Origin: DATJIG01 sp050260515
GTDB taxonomy: Bacteria > Pseudomonadota > Alphaproteobacteria > SMXQ01
DNA length: 36,413 nt
Assembly (NCBI GenBank): GCA_050260515.1
Contig: JBLNCI010000027.1
Location: forward strand, 1 to 36,413
Reading direction: 5' to 3'
The position numbers and the translations under genes were made by a program. The notes below the pieces were generated by a model. The model ran no database searches. It worked only from the letters and a program-made list of their open reading frames with translations, and was not told the origin of the DNA. Positions 16,023-23,147 of this stretch are shown here, in pieces. Each line of letters opens with the position of its first letter. The first letter of the stretch is position 1.

Positions 16023-16979
16023 TCACGAGCTGCCGATCGCGATGCCGGTGGCGAAGACGAGCAAACCGCCCACGACCACCTGGAACGCTGCCGAGACCAG
16101 GGGCGTGTCCATGAACCGGTTGCGAATCCACGAGATCGCCGCCAGCTCCGCCATCACCACCGCGATGGCGACGCCGGTTGCGGTGCGGAAGTCCGGGAAC
16201 AGGTACGGCAGCGTGTGGCCGAGGCCGCCAAACGCCGTCATCACGCCGCAGACGACGCCGCGGATCCAGGGGCTGCCGCGGCCGGTGAGCGAGCCGTTGT
16301 CCGACAGCGCCTCGGCAAACCCCATGCTGATGCCGGCTCCGATCGATGCGGCGAGACCGACGAGGAACGTCTCCCAGGTGTTGTGCGTCGCGAACGCCGC
16401 CGCGAACAGCGGTGCGAGCGTCGACACCGAGCCGTCCATCAATCCCGCGAGCCCGGGCTGCACGATCTGCAGCACGAAGAGCCGGCGCTCGGCGATGAGC
16501 TCCTTCTCCTGCACGTCGGCCGGCACATATCGGTCTTCGAGCTCCTCTGTCTTGCGCTCATGCCGCCGTTCCTCGGCGGCGAGGTCGCCGAGGAGCTGGC
16601 GGATCGATGCGTCGCTGGCGTGGCGTGCCGCGCGGGCGTAGAAGCGCTTGCTCTCGGCCTCCATCAGCTCGGCCTGCTCGCGCACCTTCTCGAGCCGCAG
16701 CGGACGGGCGAGCCACACCGGCTTGCGTTCGATGAAGCCGCGCACGTCCTGGGGGCGGATCAGCGGAATGCGGTCGCCGAATTTCTGCCGATAGAGATCG
16801 AGCAGGCGGTGGCGATGGCCGGTCTCCTCGCTCGCCATCGCGTTGAACATCTTCGCGGTGTCGGGGTACGTCTCGCGCAGGCCGTCGGCGAACTCGTCGT
16901 AGATCCGCGCGTCCTGCTCCTCGAGGGTGATCGCGAGCGCGAGGATCTCCCGCTCCTTCAGATCGGAGAAATTGAGCAT
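16023..16979 (-). CDS. mbfA: Membrane-bound ferritin MbfA (ferritin-like + VIT1/Ccc1 transporter)
   Basis: MbfA exports iron from the cytoplasm in Bradyrhizobium and Agrobacterium, where Irr represses it. The 318-residue product has an N-terminal four-helix ferritin-like domain with diiron ligands Glu20, Glu52/His55 (EETGH), Glu108 and Glu137/His140 (AEERRHE), followed by a VIT1/Ccc1-type membrane domain (~165-318) with LMDGSVSTLAPLFAAAF and GAGISMGFAEALS. ATG 16979 is preceded by GAGGTG and fits the usual N-terminus of the family. It diverges from rpsU across a 294-nt spacer. I saw no convincing iron-control element there. Confidence 0.93.
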   Translation of the reverse strand: MLNFSDLKEREILALAITLEEQDARIYDEFADGLRETYPDTAKMFNAMASEETGHRHRLLDLYRQKFGDRIPLIRPQDVRGFIERKPVWLARPLRLEKVREQAELMEAESKRFYARAARHASDASIRQLLGDLAAEERRHERKTEELEDRYVPADVQEKELIAERRLFVLQIVQPGLAGLMDGSVSTLAPLFAAAFATHNTWETFLVGLAASIGAGISMGFAEALSDNGSLTGRGSPWIRGVVCGVMTAFGGLGHTLPYLFPDFRTATGVAIAVVMAELAAISWIRNRFMDTPLVSAAFQVVVGGLLVFATGIAIGSS

Positions 16980-17273
16980 CGGCACCTCGGACGGGATAGA
17001 GCCGTTATGACGTCGCCGCCCGGCCATGGTTCCCCCCGCGCGCGCCGCCGGGCAACTCGAAAACCGCGGAAACGACCCCGGACGCCGTCGACCGGACACC
17101 CAGCGGGCCGAGAATCGTTTCTTTTCAGTGGCTTCGGCCGGCTTTCCGCCTCTTCCCAACGCCACGACGGATGTGTTAAAACCCCCGCCTTGCCTGCCGG
17201 GCTGCCGGTGGGCTCAACCCCTTTCCGGCCGGAGCACCGGTCGGCGAATACGTCTCGCTGAGGAGCCACAAGC

Positions 17274-17477
17274 TTGGAAGTCCAGGTCAAAGACAACAAC
17301 GTCGATCAGGCGCTGCGCGCGCTCAAGAAGAAGATGCAGCGCGAAGGCGTGTACCGCGAGATGAAGATGCGTCGGAATTACGAGAAGCCGTCGGAGCGCC
17401 GCGCTCGGGAGCGCGCGGAGGCCGTGCGCCGCTATCGCAAGCTGCTGCGCAAACGCATGGACCGCGAGGGCTACTGA
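17274..17477 (+). CDS. rpsU: 30S ribosomal protein S21
   Basis: The 67-residue basic protein (MEVQVKDNNVDQALRALKKK ... RERAEAVRRYRKLLRKRMDREGY) is a typical alphaproteobacterial S21, needed for translation initiation on the small subunit. The start codon is TTG at 17274, supported by AGGAG eight nt upstream and by alignment with the invariant MxVxVxDNNVDQALR start of the family; no ATG is available in frame. It is monocistronic, with a strong terminator at 17501-17529. The TTG start may limit S21 output. Confidence 0.97.
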   Translation: MEVQVKDNNVDQALRALKKKMQREGVYREMKMRRNYEKPSERRARERAEAVRRYRKLLRKRMDREGY

Positions 17478-17500
17478 GCCGCGCACTGTCGCAAGACGAG

Positions 17501-17529
17501 AAAAAGCCGCCCGATCGGGCGGCTTTTTT
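17501..17529. terminator. Bidirectional Rho-independent terminator after rpsU
   Basis: GCCGCCC-GATC-GGGCGGC (17506-17523) is flanked by AAAAA on the left and TTTTTT on the right, so it works on both strands. It ends rpsU (stop 17477) and can also end the convergent chemoreceptor gene, whose stop is at 17603. Confidence 0.95.
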
Positions 17530-17552
17530 GTTGTCGGTCGACGCCGAGGAAT

Positions 17553-17587
17553 GCGAAGGGCCGCCTCTGGGGAAAGCGGCCCTTCGC
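17553..17587 (-). other. 12-bp stem-loop after the first chemoreceptor gene
   Basis: GCGAAGGGCCGC and GCGGCCCTTCGC pair across an 11-nt loop, 16 nt after the chemoreceptor stop. There is no T-run, so it may protect the 3' end or assist termination at 17501-17529. A related hairpin follows the second chemoreceptor (20022-20050), showing that the duplication includes the 3' flank. Confidence 0.6.
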
Positions 17588-17602
17588 GCACGGACCGCTC
17601 GA

Positions 17603-19762
17603 CTACGCGGCCCGCACAGTGGCGATGAACTGATCGACCTTGGAGCGCAACACCTCGCCCTGCTGGGCGAGTTCCCCCGCCGACGACAGCACCTGCGTGG
17701 CGGCCGAGCCGGTCTCCGTCGCGGCCTGGGTCACACCGGAGATGTTGTTGGACACCTCCTGCGTGCCCTTCGCCGCCTGCTGGACGTTGCGGGCGATCTC
17801 CTGGGTCGCGGCACCCTGCTCCTCGATTGCCGAGGCGATCGTCGTCGCGATCTCGTTGATCCGGCCGATCGTCTCCGTGATCGTCTGGATCGCCTGCACG
17901 GATTCGCCGGTCGCGTTCTGCATCTCGGCGATCTTGGCCGAGATCTCCTCGGTCGCCTTGGCGGTCTGGTTGGCGAGCGACTTCACCTCCGAAGCCACCA
18001 CCGCGAACCCCTTGCCGGCCTCACCCGCGCGCGCCGCCTCGATCGTCGCATTGAGCGCGAGCAGATTCGTCTGCCCCGCGATGTCGCTGATCAGCTTCAC
18101 CACGTCGCCGATGCTCTGCGCCGCCTCGGCGAGCGTGCGGATCTTGTCGTTGGTCTGGCCCGCCTGCGCGACCGCGTCCTGAGTGATTCGGCTCGACTGC
18201 CCGACCTGGCGGCCGATCTCCGAAATCGACGCCGAGAGCTCCTCGCCCGCCGTCGCGACGGTCTGGACGTTGGCCGACGCCTGTTCCGACGCGGCGGCGA
18301 CCGCGGACGCCTGCTGGTTGGTCTGCTCGGCGGTGGCGCTCATCGCTTGGGCGGTGGTCTGCAGCTCGGTCGCCGCGGATGAGACCGTGTTCACCACACC
18401 GCTGATCGAGGCCTCGAAGTCGTCGGCGAGCTTGCGCATCGCCGCTTTCTTCTCCTGCTCGGCACGGACCTTCGCCTGCTCCTGCTCGAGCTTGAGCTTC
18501 TCCTGCTCCGTCCGCAGGCGATCGGCCTCGAGCATGTTGCGCTTGAAGATGTCGAGCGCCTGCGCCATCGCGCCGATCTCGTCGAGACGGTCGAGGTACG
18601 GAACCTCGGTCTGCATCTCCCCGGAGGAGATGCGCGACATCGACGCCGTGATGCCGCCGATCGGCTTCGAGACGCGCGCCGACGCAACCCAGTACCCGAG
18701 CGCCGCAACGGCGAGTCCGATGGCCATCACCGCGGCCGCGATCACGATGCCCACGGTCGCGCGCGACGACGTCGCGTCGGCATAGGCGCGGGCGCTGACG
18801 CTACCCGCGTCGGCCACCCCGGTGAGCGCGGAAACGCCGTCGGTGGCGGCCCTGAACCACTCAGCACCGCTCACCGGATACGCCGCGCCGTTCGCGCTCG
18901 CCGCGAGGACATCGCCGCGGAGCCGCTCGAAGGTGCCGAAATAGGCCTGCTCCGCCTTGGCCAAGGCGTCCTTGATCGCCGCCGGCGTGGTGTCGGATGC
19001 GGCGAGCGAGGCGATCCGGCTGCGCGCGAGATCGATGGTGCCGCGGATGTTCGCATCGCGAAGCACCTCGTCCTGCGACAGCGGCCGGCCGGCGCCGATC
19101 GCCCCGGCGATGAGCGCCCGCTCGCGGCCCGCGTACTCGGCGAGCACCCATGAGTAATGCTTGATCGTCAACAGCGTGGCGACGAGCCCTTCGAGGTCCG
19201 AGGCGACGCGCGCGGCGCGCGCACGAACGTCCTGGCTGCGGACGATGAGATCGGTCATGGCCGGCGTCCAGTCGCGCAGCACACCCGCGTCGCGTCCGGC
19301 GAGCGCGCGCGCGGCGGCGGCATCGGCGGCGACGCGCAGCATCTGCACGCGGACGTGCGCGGCCTCGGCCGCGGCGATGGCCTCGGCCTTGCCGGTGAAG
19401 TTCTCGACTTTCTCCAGGGCGCTCTTGGCCTCGCCGTACGCTTTCTCGGCCTCGGCCCGGCTCCTCACGATCGCCTGCTGGGTGCCCGCGTCGGCGGCTT
19501 CCGGCGCATTCAGTGCCGCCAACATGAGACCGCGCTCGGCGGCCCAGTTCTCAGCAGCATCGAGCAGGAAATCCGCGGCGGTGTTGACGCGCTGGATGCG
19601 CGCGGCGCGCGCGCTGTTCTCGACCGCGGTCCACAGCAGATTGGCGCACAGACCGATCACGCCGACGCTCAGCACGACCGTCAAGGCGATCAGCGTTGCC
19701 CGGATGCTGATGCGCCGGTGCCAGGCGACGTGACGGATGTTGCGGGCGGGCTGGGTCGACAT
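17603..19762 (-). CDS. Methyl-accepting chemotaxis protein (copy 1)
   Basis: The 719-residue chemoreceptor has TM1 (~20-42), a large helical periplasmic sensor (~45-335), TM2 (~340-362, IAAAVMAIGLAVAALGYWV), a HAMP-like segment with SGEMQTEVPYLDRLDEIG, a coiled coil and the signalling domain with the hairpin tip EIGRQVGQSS...IAGQTNLLALNATIEAARAG. No C-terminal CheR-binding pentapeptide is seen; the protein ends QFIATVRAA. ATG 19762 follows GAGGAG at 6 nt. Its signalling half is almost the same as that of the next gene, while the sensor halves differ, so the two respond to different ligands through one output. The ligand is unknown. Confidence 0.95.
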   Translation of the reverse strand: MSTQPARNIRHVAWHRRISIRATLIALTVVLSVGVIGLCANLLWTAVENSARAARIQRVNTAADFLLDAAENWAAERGLMLAALNAPEAADAGTQQAIVRSRAEAEKAYGEAKSALEKVENFTGKAEAIAAAEAAHVRVQMLRVAADAAAARALAGRDAGVLRDWTPAMTDLIVRSQDVRARAARVASDLEGLVATLLTIKHYSWVLAEYAGRERALIAGAIGAGRPLSQDEVLRDANIRGTIDLARSRIASLAASDTTPAAIKDALAKAEQAYFGTFERLRGDVLAASANGAAYPVSGAEWFRAATDGVSALTGVADAGSVSARAYADATSSRATVGIVIAAAVMAIGLAVAALGYWVASARVSKPIGGITASMSRISSGEMQTEVPYLDRLDEIGAMAQALDIFKRNMLEADRLRTEQEKLKLEQEQAKVRAEQEKKAAMRKLADDFEASISGVVNTVSSAATELQTTAQAMSATAEQTNQQASAVAAASEQASANVQTVATAGEELSASISEIGRQVGQSSRITQDAVAQAGQTNDKIRTLAEAAQSIGDVVKLISDIAGQTNLLALNATIEAARAGEAGKGFAVVASEVKSLANQTAKATEEISAKIAEMQNATGESVQAIQTITETIGRINEIATTIASAIEEQGAATQEIARNVQQAAKGTQEVSNNISGVTQAATETGSAATQVLSSAGELAQQGEVLRSKVDQFIATVRAA

Positions 19763-20021
19763 GATCGCTCCTCGGAATCGCATGCGTCGTATGGGACGGC
19801 AACGCGAAGAGGACCAACTCACCACGTCACCGCGCGACAACTGCCTTGATTGGCAGCGCGATGCTGAAAAATTGATCACAAACGTGAACGGCGCGCTAAC
19901 GACGCCCGGCGCGCCCCGGACAAAATTCGAACGTAGGTTATTGCGGCAGATGCGTGCGGTCGCGTGACCGTCATCCCAAGCGCTGTCAGAAGCGCCGTCC
20001 GACCGTACTGTGGAAATGCGG

Positions 20022-20050
20022 AGGGCCGCCCCGCGGAACGGGACGGCCCT
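20022..20050 (-). other. Stem-loop after the second chemoreceptor gene
   Basis: AGGGCCG (20022-20028) pairs with CGGCCCT (20044-20050) across a 15-nt loop, 21 nt past the stop at 20072. It resembles the hairpin at 17553-17587 in sequence and position (GAAATGCGGAGGGCCGCC vs GAATGCGAAGGGCCGCC). No T-run is present. Confidence 0.5.
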
Positions 20051-20071
20051 TGGTCGATCGCGTTTGCGCCG

Positions 20072-22135
20072 TTACGCCGCGCGGACGGTAGCGATGAAGG
20101 TATCGACCTTGGAGCGCAGCAGCTCGCCCTGCTTGGCGAGCTCGCTCGACGACGCGAGCACCTGCGCCGCCGCCGCGCCGGTCTCGGACGCCGCCTGCGT
20201 GACGCCACCGATGTTCGACGACACCTCCTGGGTGCCCTTCGCCGCCTGCTGGACGTTGCGGGCGATCTCCTGCGTCGCGGCGCCCTGCTCCTCGATCGCC
20301 GAGGCGATCGTCGTCGCGATCTCGTTGATCGTCGAGATCGTCTCGGTGATCGTCTGGATCGCCTGCACGGATTCGCCGGTCGCGTTCTGCATCTCGGCGA
20401 TCTTGGCCGAGATCTCCTCGGTCGCCTTCGCGGTCTGGGTCGCCAGCGACTTGACCTCCGACGCCACCACCGCGAACCCCTTGCCGGCCTCGCCCGCCCG
20501 CGCCGCCTCGATGGTGGCGTTGAGGGCGAGAAGATTCGTCTGGCCGGCGATGTCGTTGATCAGCTTCACCACGTCGCCGATGCGGTTCGCCGCCTCGGCC
20601 AGCGTCTTGATCTGCACGTTGGTCTTCGTCGCCTGCTCGACCGCGCCCTGGGTGATGCGGCTCGACTGGCCGACCTGACGGCCGATCTCGGAGATCGACG
20701 ACGACAGCTCCTCACCCGCGGTGGCCACGGTCTGCACGTTGGCCGACGCCTGCTCCGATGCCGCGGCGACCGCGGACGCCTGCTGATTGGTCTGCTCGGC
20801 CGTCGCGCTCATCGCCTGCGCTGTCGTCTGCAGCTCGGTCGACGCCGACGACACCGTCTCGACCACGCCCCGGATCGACGCCTCGAAGTCGTCGGCGAGC
20901 TTGCGCAGCGCCTCCTTCTTCTCGGCTTCCGCGCGGCCCTTCGCCTGCTCCTGCTCGGCCTTGAGCTTCTCCTGCTCGCCGCGCAGACGCTCAGCCTCGA
21001 TCATGTTGTCCTTGAAGACCTGGACCGCCTCGGCCATCTCGCCGATCTCGTCCCGCTGACCCCGGGCCGGGATCTCGGCCCTGGTGTCCCCCGACGCCAG
21101 CGCCTTCATCGCTCCCGTCATGCCGACCACCGGCGCGGCGATCACCTTCCCGATCACCAGCGCGAGCACCGCACCGATCCCGAGGGCCACCAGCACCAGC
21201 ACGCCGACCGTGAGCACCCCGGTGCGGACAGTCGCCTTGGCGGAGGCTTCCATGTCGCGCAATGCCTTCCCTTGCGCCGTACGGACGTCGCCCGTGATCT
21301 GGGTCGCTTCGGCGGACTGAGCGGCCATGGTCCTGTTGACCAGCGGATCGAGTTCGAGGGTCGCGTTGGCCACGTCATTGAAGGCGCTGTGATACCGCTT
21401 CATCGCATCGAGCGCCTCGGTGACCAATTGCCTCCGTTGCGTACTTTGCGTCTTCTGGAGGAATTCGGTCGCGTCGCGCTCGAACTGGGCCATGGCGGCC
21501 GCGAGGGTTTCCGCGTCGTTCGTGTTGGGTGCGTTCATGAAGCGGAGCGCGTTGATCCGAACGAGTGCCAGATTCTCGCCAATCGCTCCGACGAGCGCGG
21601 CTTCGTAATTCGCGCCTTCCGCCATGGCGGTTTTCGCGGCCGATCCGATCGCCTCGGTCGCCTTGATCCCGAGAGGCGTCATTGCCTCGCTATACAAGCG
21701 GTCACGCGTCGTCCTGAGGTCGACGGCCTTGTCGAAATTCGAAAGATAGCCGGCGATCGGCGTTTCGGCCTTCGCGAGCATCGCCTTCCGGCTCGGATCC
21801 AGAATGGCCGCGACCGTCTCCGGGATCTGCTTCCTCAGTTCGGCGCCGAGCTCTTTCACCCGGGCGACCGCAGCGGAATCGCCCGACGTCGTGAATACGA
21901 GCACGTTGCGGCGCAACCCGACTACGTTGCGCTCGATCACCGCGACCTGCAGCGCCGCGTCGGAGATCGCCGCGTAGCTGTTGAACGTGCCGCCGATCGA
22001 CAAAAGCGTGGTGAACGCGATGCCGCCCAGGGTCACCAGCAAGAGCAGCACGGCGGCGAACCCGGCCAGCACCTTCTTGCGGATTTTCATATTGCTGAAC
22101 AGTCGCGACATCCGCGACGACGTCAGGTCCGACAT
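20072..22135 (-). CDS. Methyl-accepting chemotaxis protein (copy 2)
   Basis: The 687-residue receptor has TM1 (~20-46, VLAGFAAVLLLLVTLGGIAF), a long all-helical periplasmic domain (~47-300) that may be of the helical bimodular (HBM) type, TM2 (VLTVGVLVLVALGIGAVLAL), HAMP and a signalling domain. From ADDFEAS to the end it is roughly 85-90% identical to copy 1 by eye, and the stretch around IAGQTNLLALNATIEAARAG is identical. ATG 22135 is preceded by GGAGG at 8 nt. Upstream DNA (22136-22441) contains a possible small + strand frame and A+T-richer patches. HBM assignment is tentative; ligand unknown. Confidence 0.95.
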   Translation of the reverse strand: MSDLTSSRMSRLFSNMKIRKKVLAGFAAVLLLLVTLGGIAFTTLLSIGGTFNSYAAISDAALQVAVIERNVVGLRRNVLVFTTSGDSAAVARVKELGAELRKQIPETVAAILDPSRKAMLAKAETPIAGYLSNFDKAVDLRTTRDRLYSEAMTPLGIKATEAIGSAAKTAMAEGANYEAALVGAIGENLALVRINALRFMNAPNTNDAETLAAAMAQFERDATEFLQKTQSTQRRQLVTEALDAMKRYHSAFNDVANATLELDPLVNRTMAAQSAEATQITGDVRTAQGKALRDMEASAKATVRTGVLTVGVLVLVALGIGAVLALVIGKVIAAPVVGMTGAMKALASGDTRAEIPARGQRDEIGEMAEAVQVFKDNMIEAERLRGEQEKLKAEQEQAKGRAEAEKKEALRKLADDFEASIRGVVETVSSASTELQTTAQAMSATAEQTNQQASAVAAASEQASANVQTVATAGEELSSSISEIGRQVGQSSRITQGAVEQATKTNVQIKTLAEAANRIGDVVKLINDIAGQTNLLALNATIEAARAGEAGKGFAVVASEVKSLATQTAKATEEISAKIAEMQNATGESVQAIQTITETISTINEIATTIASAIEEQGAATQEIARNVQQAAKGTQEVSSNIGGVTQAASETGAAAAQVLASSSELAKQGELLRSKVDTFIATVRAA

Positions 22136-22203
22136 AACACAGTCCTCCAGGGGTTTCGCACCGACACCGGCGCCAATTGCTCGCCGGCTCTCTGGAGGTC
22201 GTC

Positions 22204-22362
22204 ATGAACGCGCAAAATTACCTAGGCCCTAACGGCGGAACGGCCGCGCCGGACGCAAGCTGCGCACATGGTGAAATTATTCTGTCGCCGCCGCCACTTG
22301 GTGGACGTCTTCTAGAGGATCGACGCCGCGGCGCAGCGAATCACTTTCGCGTTATCACCTAG
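22204..22362 (+). CDS. Possible small protein, 52 aa, antisense to the chemoreceptor leader
   Basis: ATG 22204 is preceded by GGAGG with a good gap, and the frame runs 52 codons (MNAQNYLGPNGGTAAPDASC ... RRGAANHFRVIT). I recognise no family, and the composition is not distinctive. It lies in the 306-nt spacer between the chemoreceptor start (22135) and the 44-aa gene, on the opposite strand to both. It could equally be a chance frame in the leader, since the GGAGG is simply part of the local sequence. Confidence 0.25.
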   Translation: MNAQNYLGPNGGTAAPDASCAHGEIILSPPPLGGRLLEDRRRGAANHFRVIT

Positions 22363-22390
22363 GTTACGCACGCGCTGGCGCGCGCAAAGC

Positions 22391-22415
22391 AAAACGGCCG
22401 CCCATGGGGCGGCCG
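22391..22415 (-). terminator. Rho-independent terminator of the 44-aa membrane peptide gene
   Basis: On the - strand CGGCCGCCC-CAT-GGGCGGCCG is followed by TTTTGC: a 9-bp stem, 3-nt loop and T-run, 26 nt after the stop of the small gene at 22442. It separates that gene from the chemoreceptor downstream. Confidence 0.85.
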
Positions 22416-22441
22416 CTCGCGCTGATCAGAGGACCGGCGTT

Positions 22442-22576
22442 CTACTGCAGATGGACCGCCACGCGGTCGGCATCCGGACGGTCGGCGTGGACCGACATAT
22501 CCATCGCCATCAGGATGCCGAACAGCAGCGATCCGACGGCAAGAACGCACAGCAACACTCGATGTTCGCGGCGCAT
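22442..22576 (-). CDS. Small single-pass membrane or secreted peptide, 44 aa
   Basis: The frame starts at ATG 22576 after GGAGGGTGCG, a strong ribosome site, and ends with TAG at 22442, just before a clear terminator. The product begins MRREHRVLLCVLAVGSLLFG and continues ILMAMDMSVHADRPDADRVA, then VHLQ: a basic N-terminus, one hydrophobic helix (~7-26) and a short charged tail. It could be an inner-membrane peptide with the tail outside, or a signal peptide cleaved after VHA. Gene, ribosome site and terminator form a complete transcription unit, which makes chance unlikely. Upstream lies an inverted repeat TCACG-N4-CGTGA (22659-22672). No family recognised. Confidence 0.75.
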   Translation of the reverse strand: MRREHRVLLCVLAVGSLLFGILMAMDMSVHADRPDADRVAVHLQ

Positions 22577-22710
22577 CGCACCCTCCGTCCGATGTTCTTA
22601 ACGTGTGTTGGGCACAGTGGTCACGGCGAGTTAACGACTGCTTTCCGCGCAGCCGCGCTCACGAGAACGTGACGGCAAAAACAGCGCGGAACACCCGCGT
22701 TGTGCAACCT

Positions 22711-22731
22711 CGCGGTCCCCGTGGGGCCGCG
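22711..22731 (-). terminator. Possible weak terminator of the FadL-kinase-regulator operon
   Basis: CGCGG-T-CCCC and GGGGCCGCG form a 9-bp stem with one bulge and a 2-nt loop, 6 nt after the regulator stop at 22737. Only a short T pair follows on the - strand, so termination may be weak or Rho-assisted. Confidence 0.35.
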
Positions 22732-22736
22732 CGATG

Positions 22737-23132
22737 CTAGCCCGTGCGATCGCCGGCGATCGCGTCCCGCGCCCGCTCCAGCGCGGCGCGAAGGTGCGCG
22801 AGTTTCACCGGCTTGAGCAGGGTCTCCACCCGCTTGACGCCCTTCATGCGGGCGAGCTCACCGGCCATGTCCGGATAGTGATCCCCGAACCCCGACATGA
22901 AGATGATGGCTCCCGGCGGCTTCCGGGCCGCAACGGAGTTCATGACCTCGAGGCCGTCCATCTCGGGCATGATCATGTCGATCATGATGACGGCGTCGGG
23001 CTCGCCGGCGTAGACGGTCCCGAAGGTGCTGGAACGGGAGACCGTCACCACCTCGAACCCCATTGATCGCGCGACGGACTCAACAAGCTCGAGGAACGCG
23101 CGGTCGTCGTCGACCGCGTACAGCTTGGTCAT
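22737..23132 (-). CDS. Single-domain response regulator of the FadL-kinase operon
   Basis: The 131-residue receiver has the acidic pair in YAVDDDRAF, the phospho-acceptor region IMIDMIMPEMDG and the Lys in LLKPVKLAH, so phosphorylation should be normal. There is no output domain. ATG 23132 follows AGGGGGG and lies 15 nt after the stop of the hybrid kinase, which is its probable phosphodonor. As the kinase already carries its own receiver, the order may be kinase His, kinase Asp, then a separate phosphotransferase, or direct His-to-Asp transfer to this protein. Its target is unknown. Confidence 0.9.
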   Translation of the reverse strand: MTKLYAVDDDRAFLELVESVARSMGFEVVTVSRSSTFGTVYAGEPDAVIMIDMIMPEMDGLEVMNSVAARKPPGAIIFMSGFGDHYPDMAGELARMKGVKRVETLLKPVKLAHLRAALERARDAIAGDRTG

Positions 23133-23147
23133 CGGCCCCCCTGCTGC

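Noticed and set aside
15046..16641. Long + strand frame across coq9, def and mbfA
   Set aside because: It is antisense to three well-supported genes and has the low-complexity composition of a shadow frame.
17111..17122. AGAA-N4-TTCT in the mbfA-rpsU spacer as an Irr iron-control element
   Set aside because: The half-sites are short, the flanking TTT/AAA of the usual Irr motif is missing and the spacing differs from my recollection of the consensus. It is too weak to call, although Irr control of mbfA is expected from the family.
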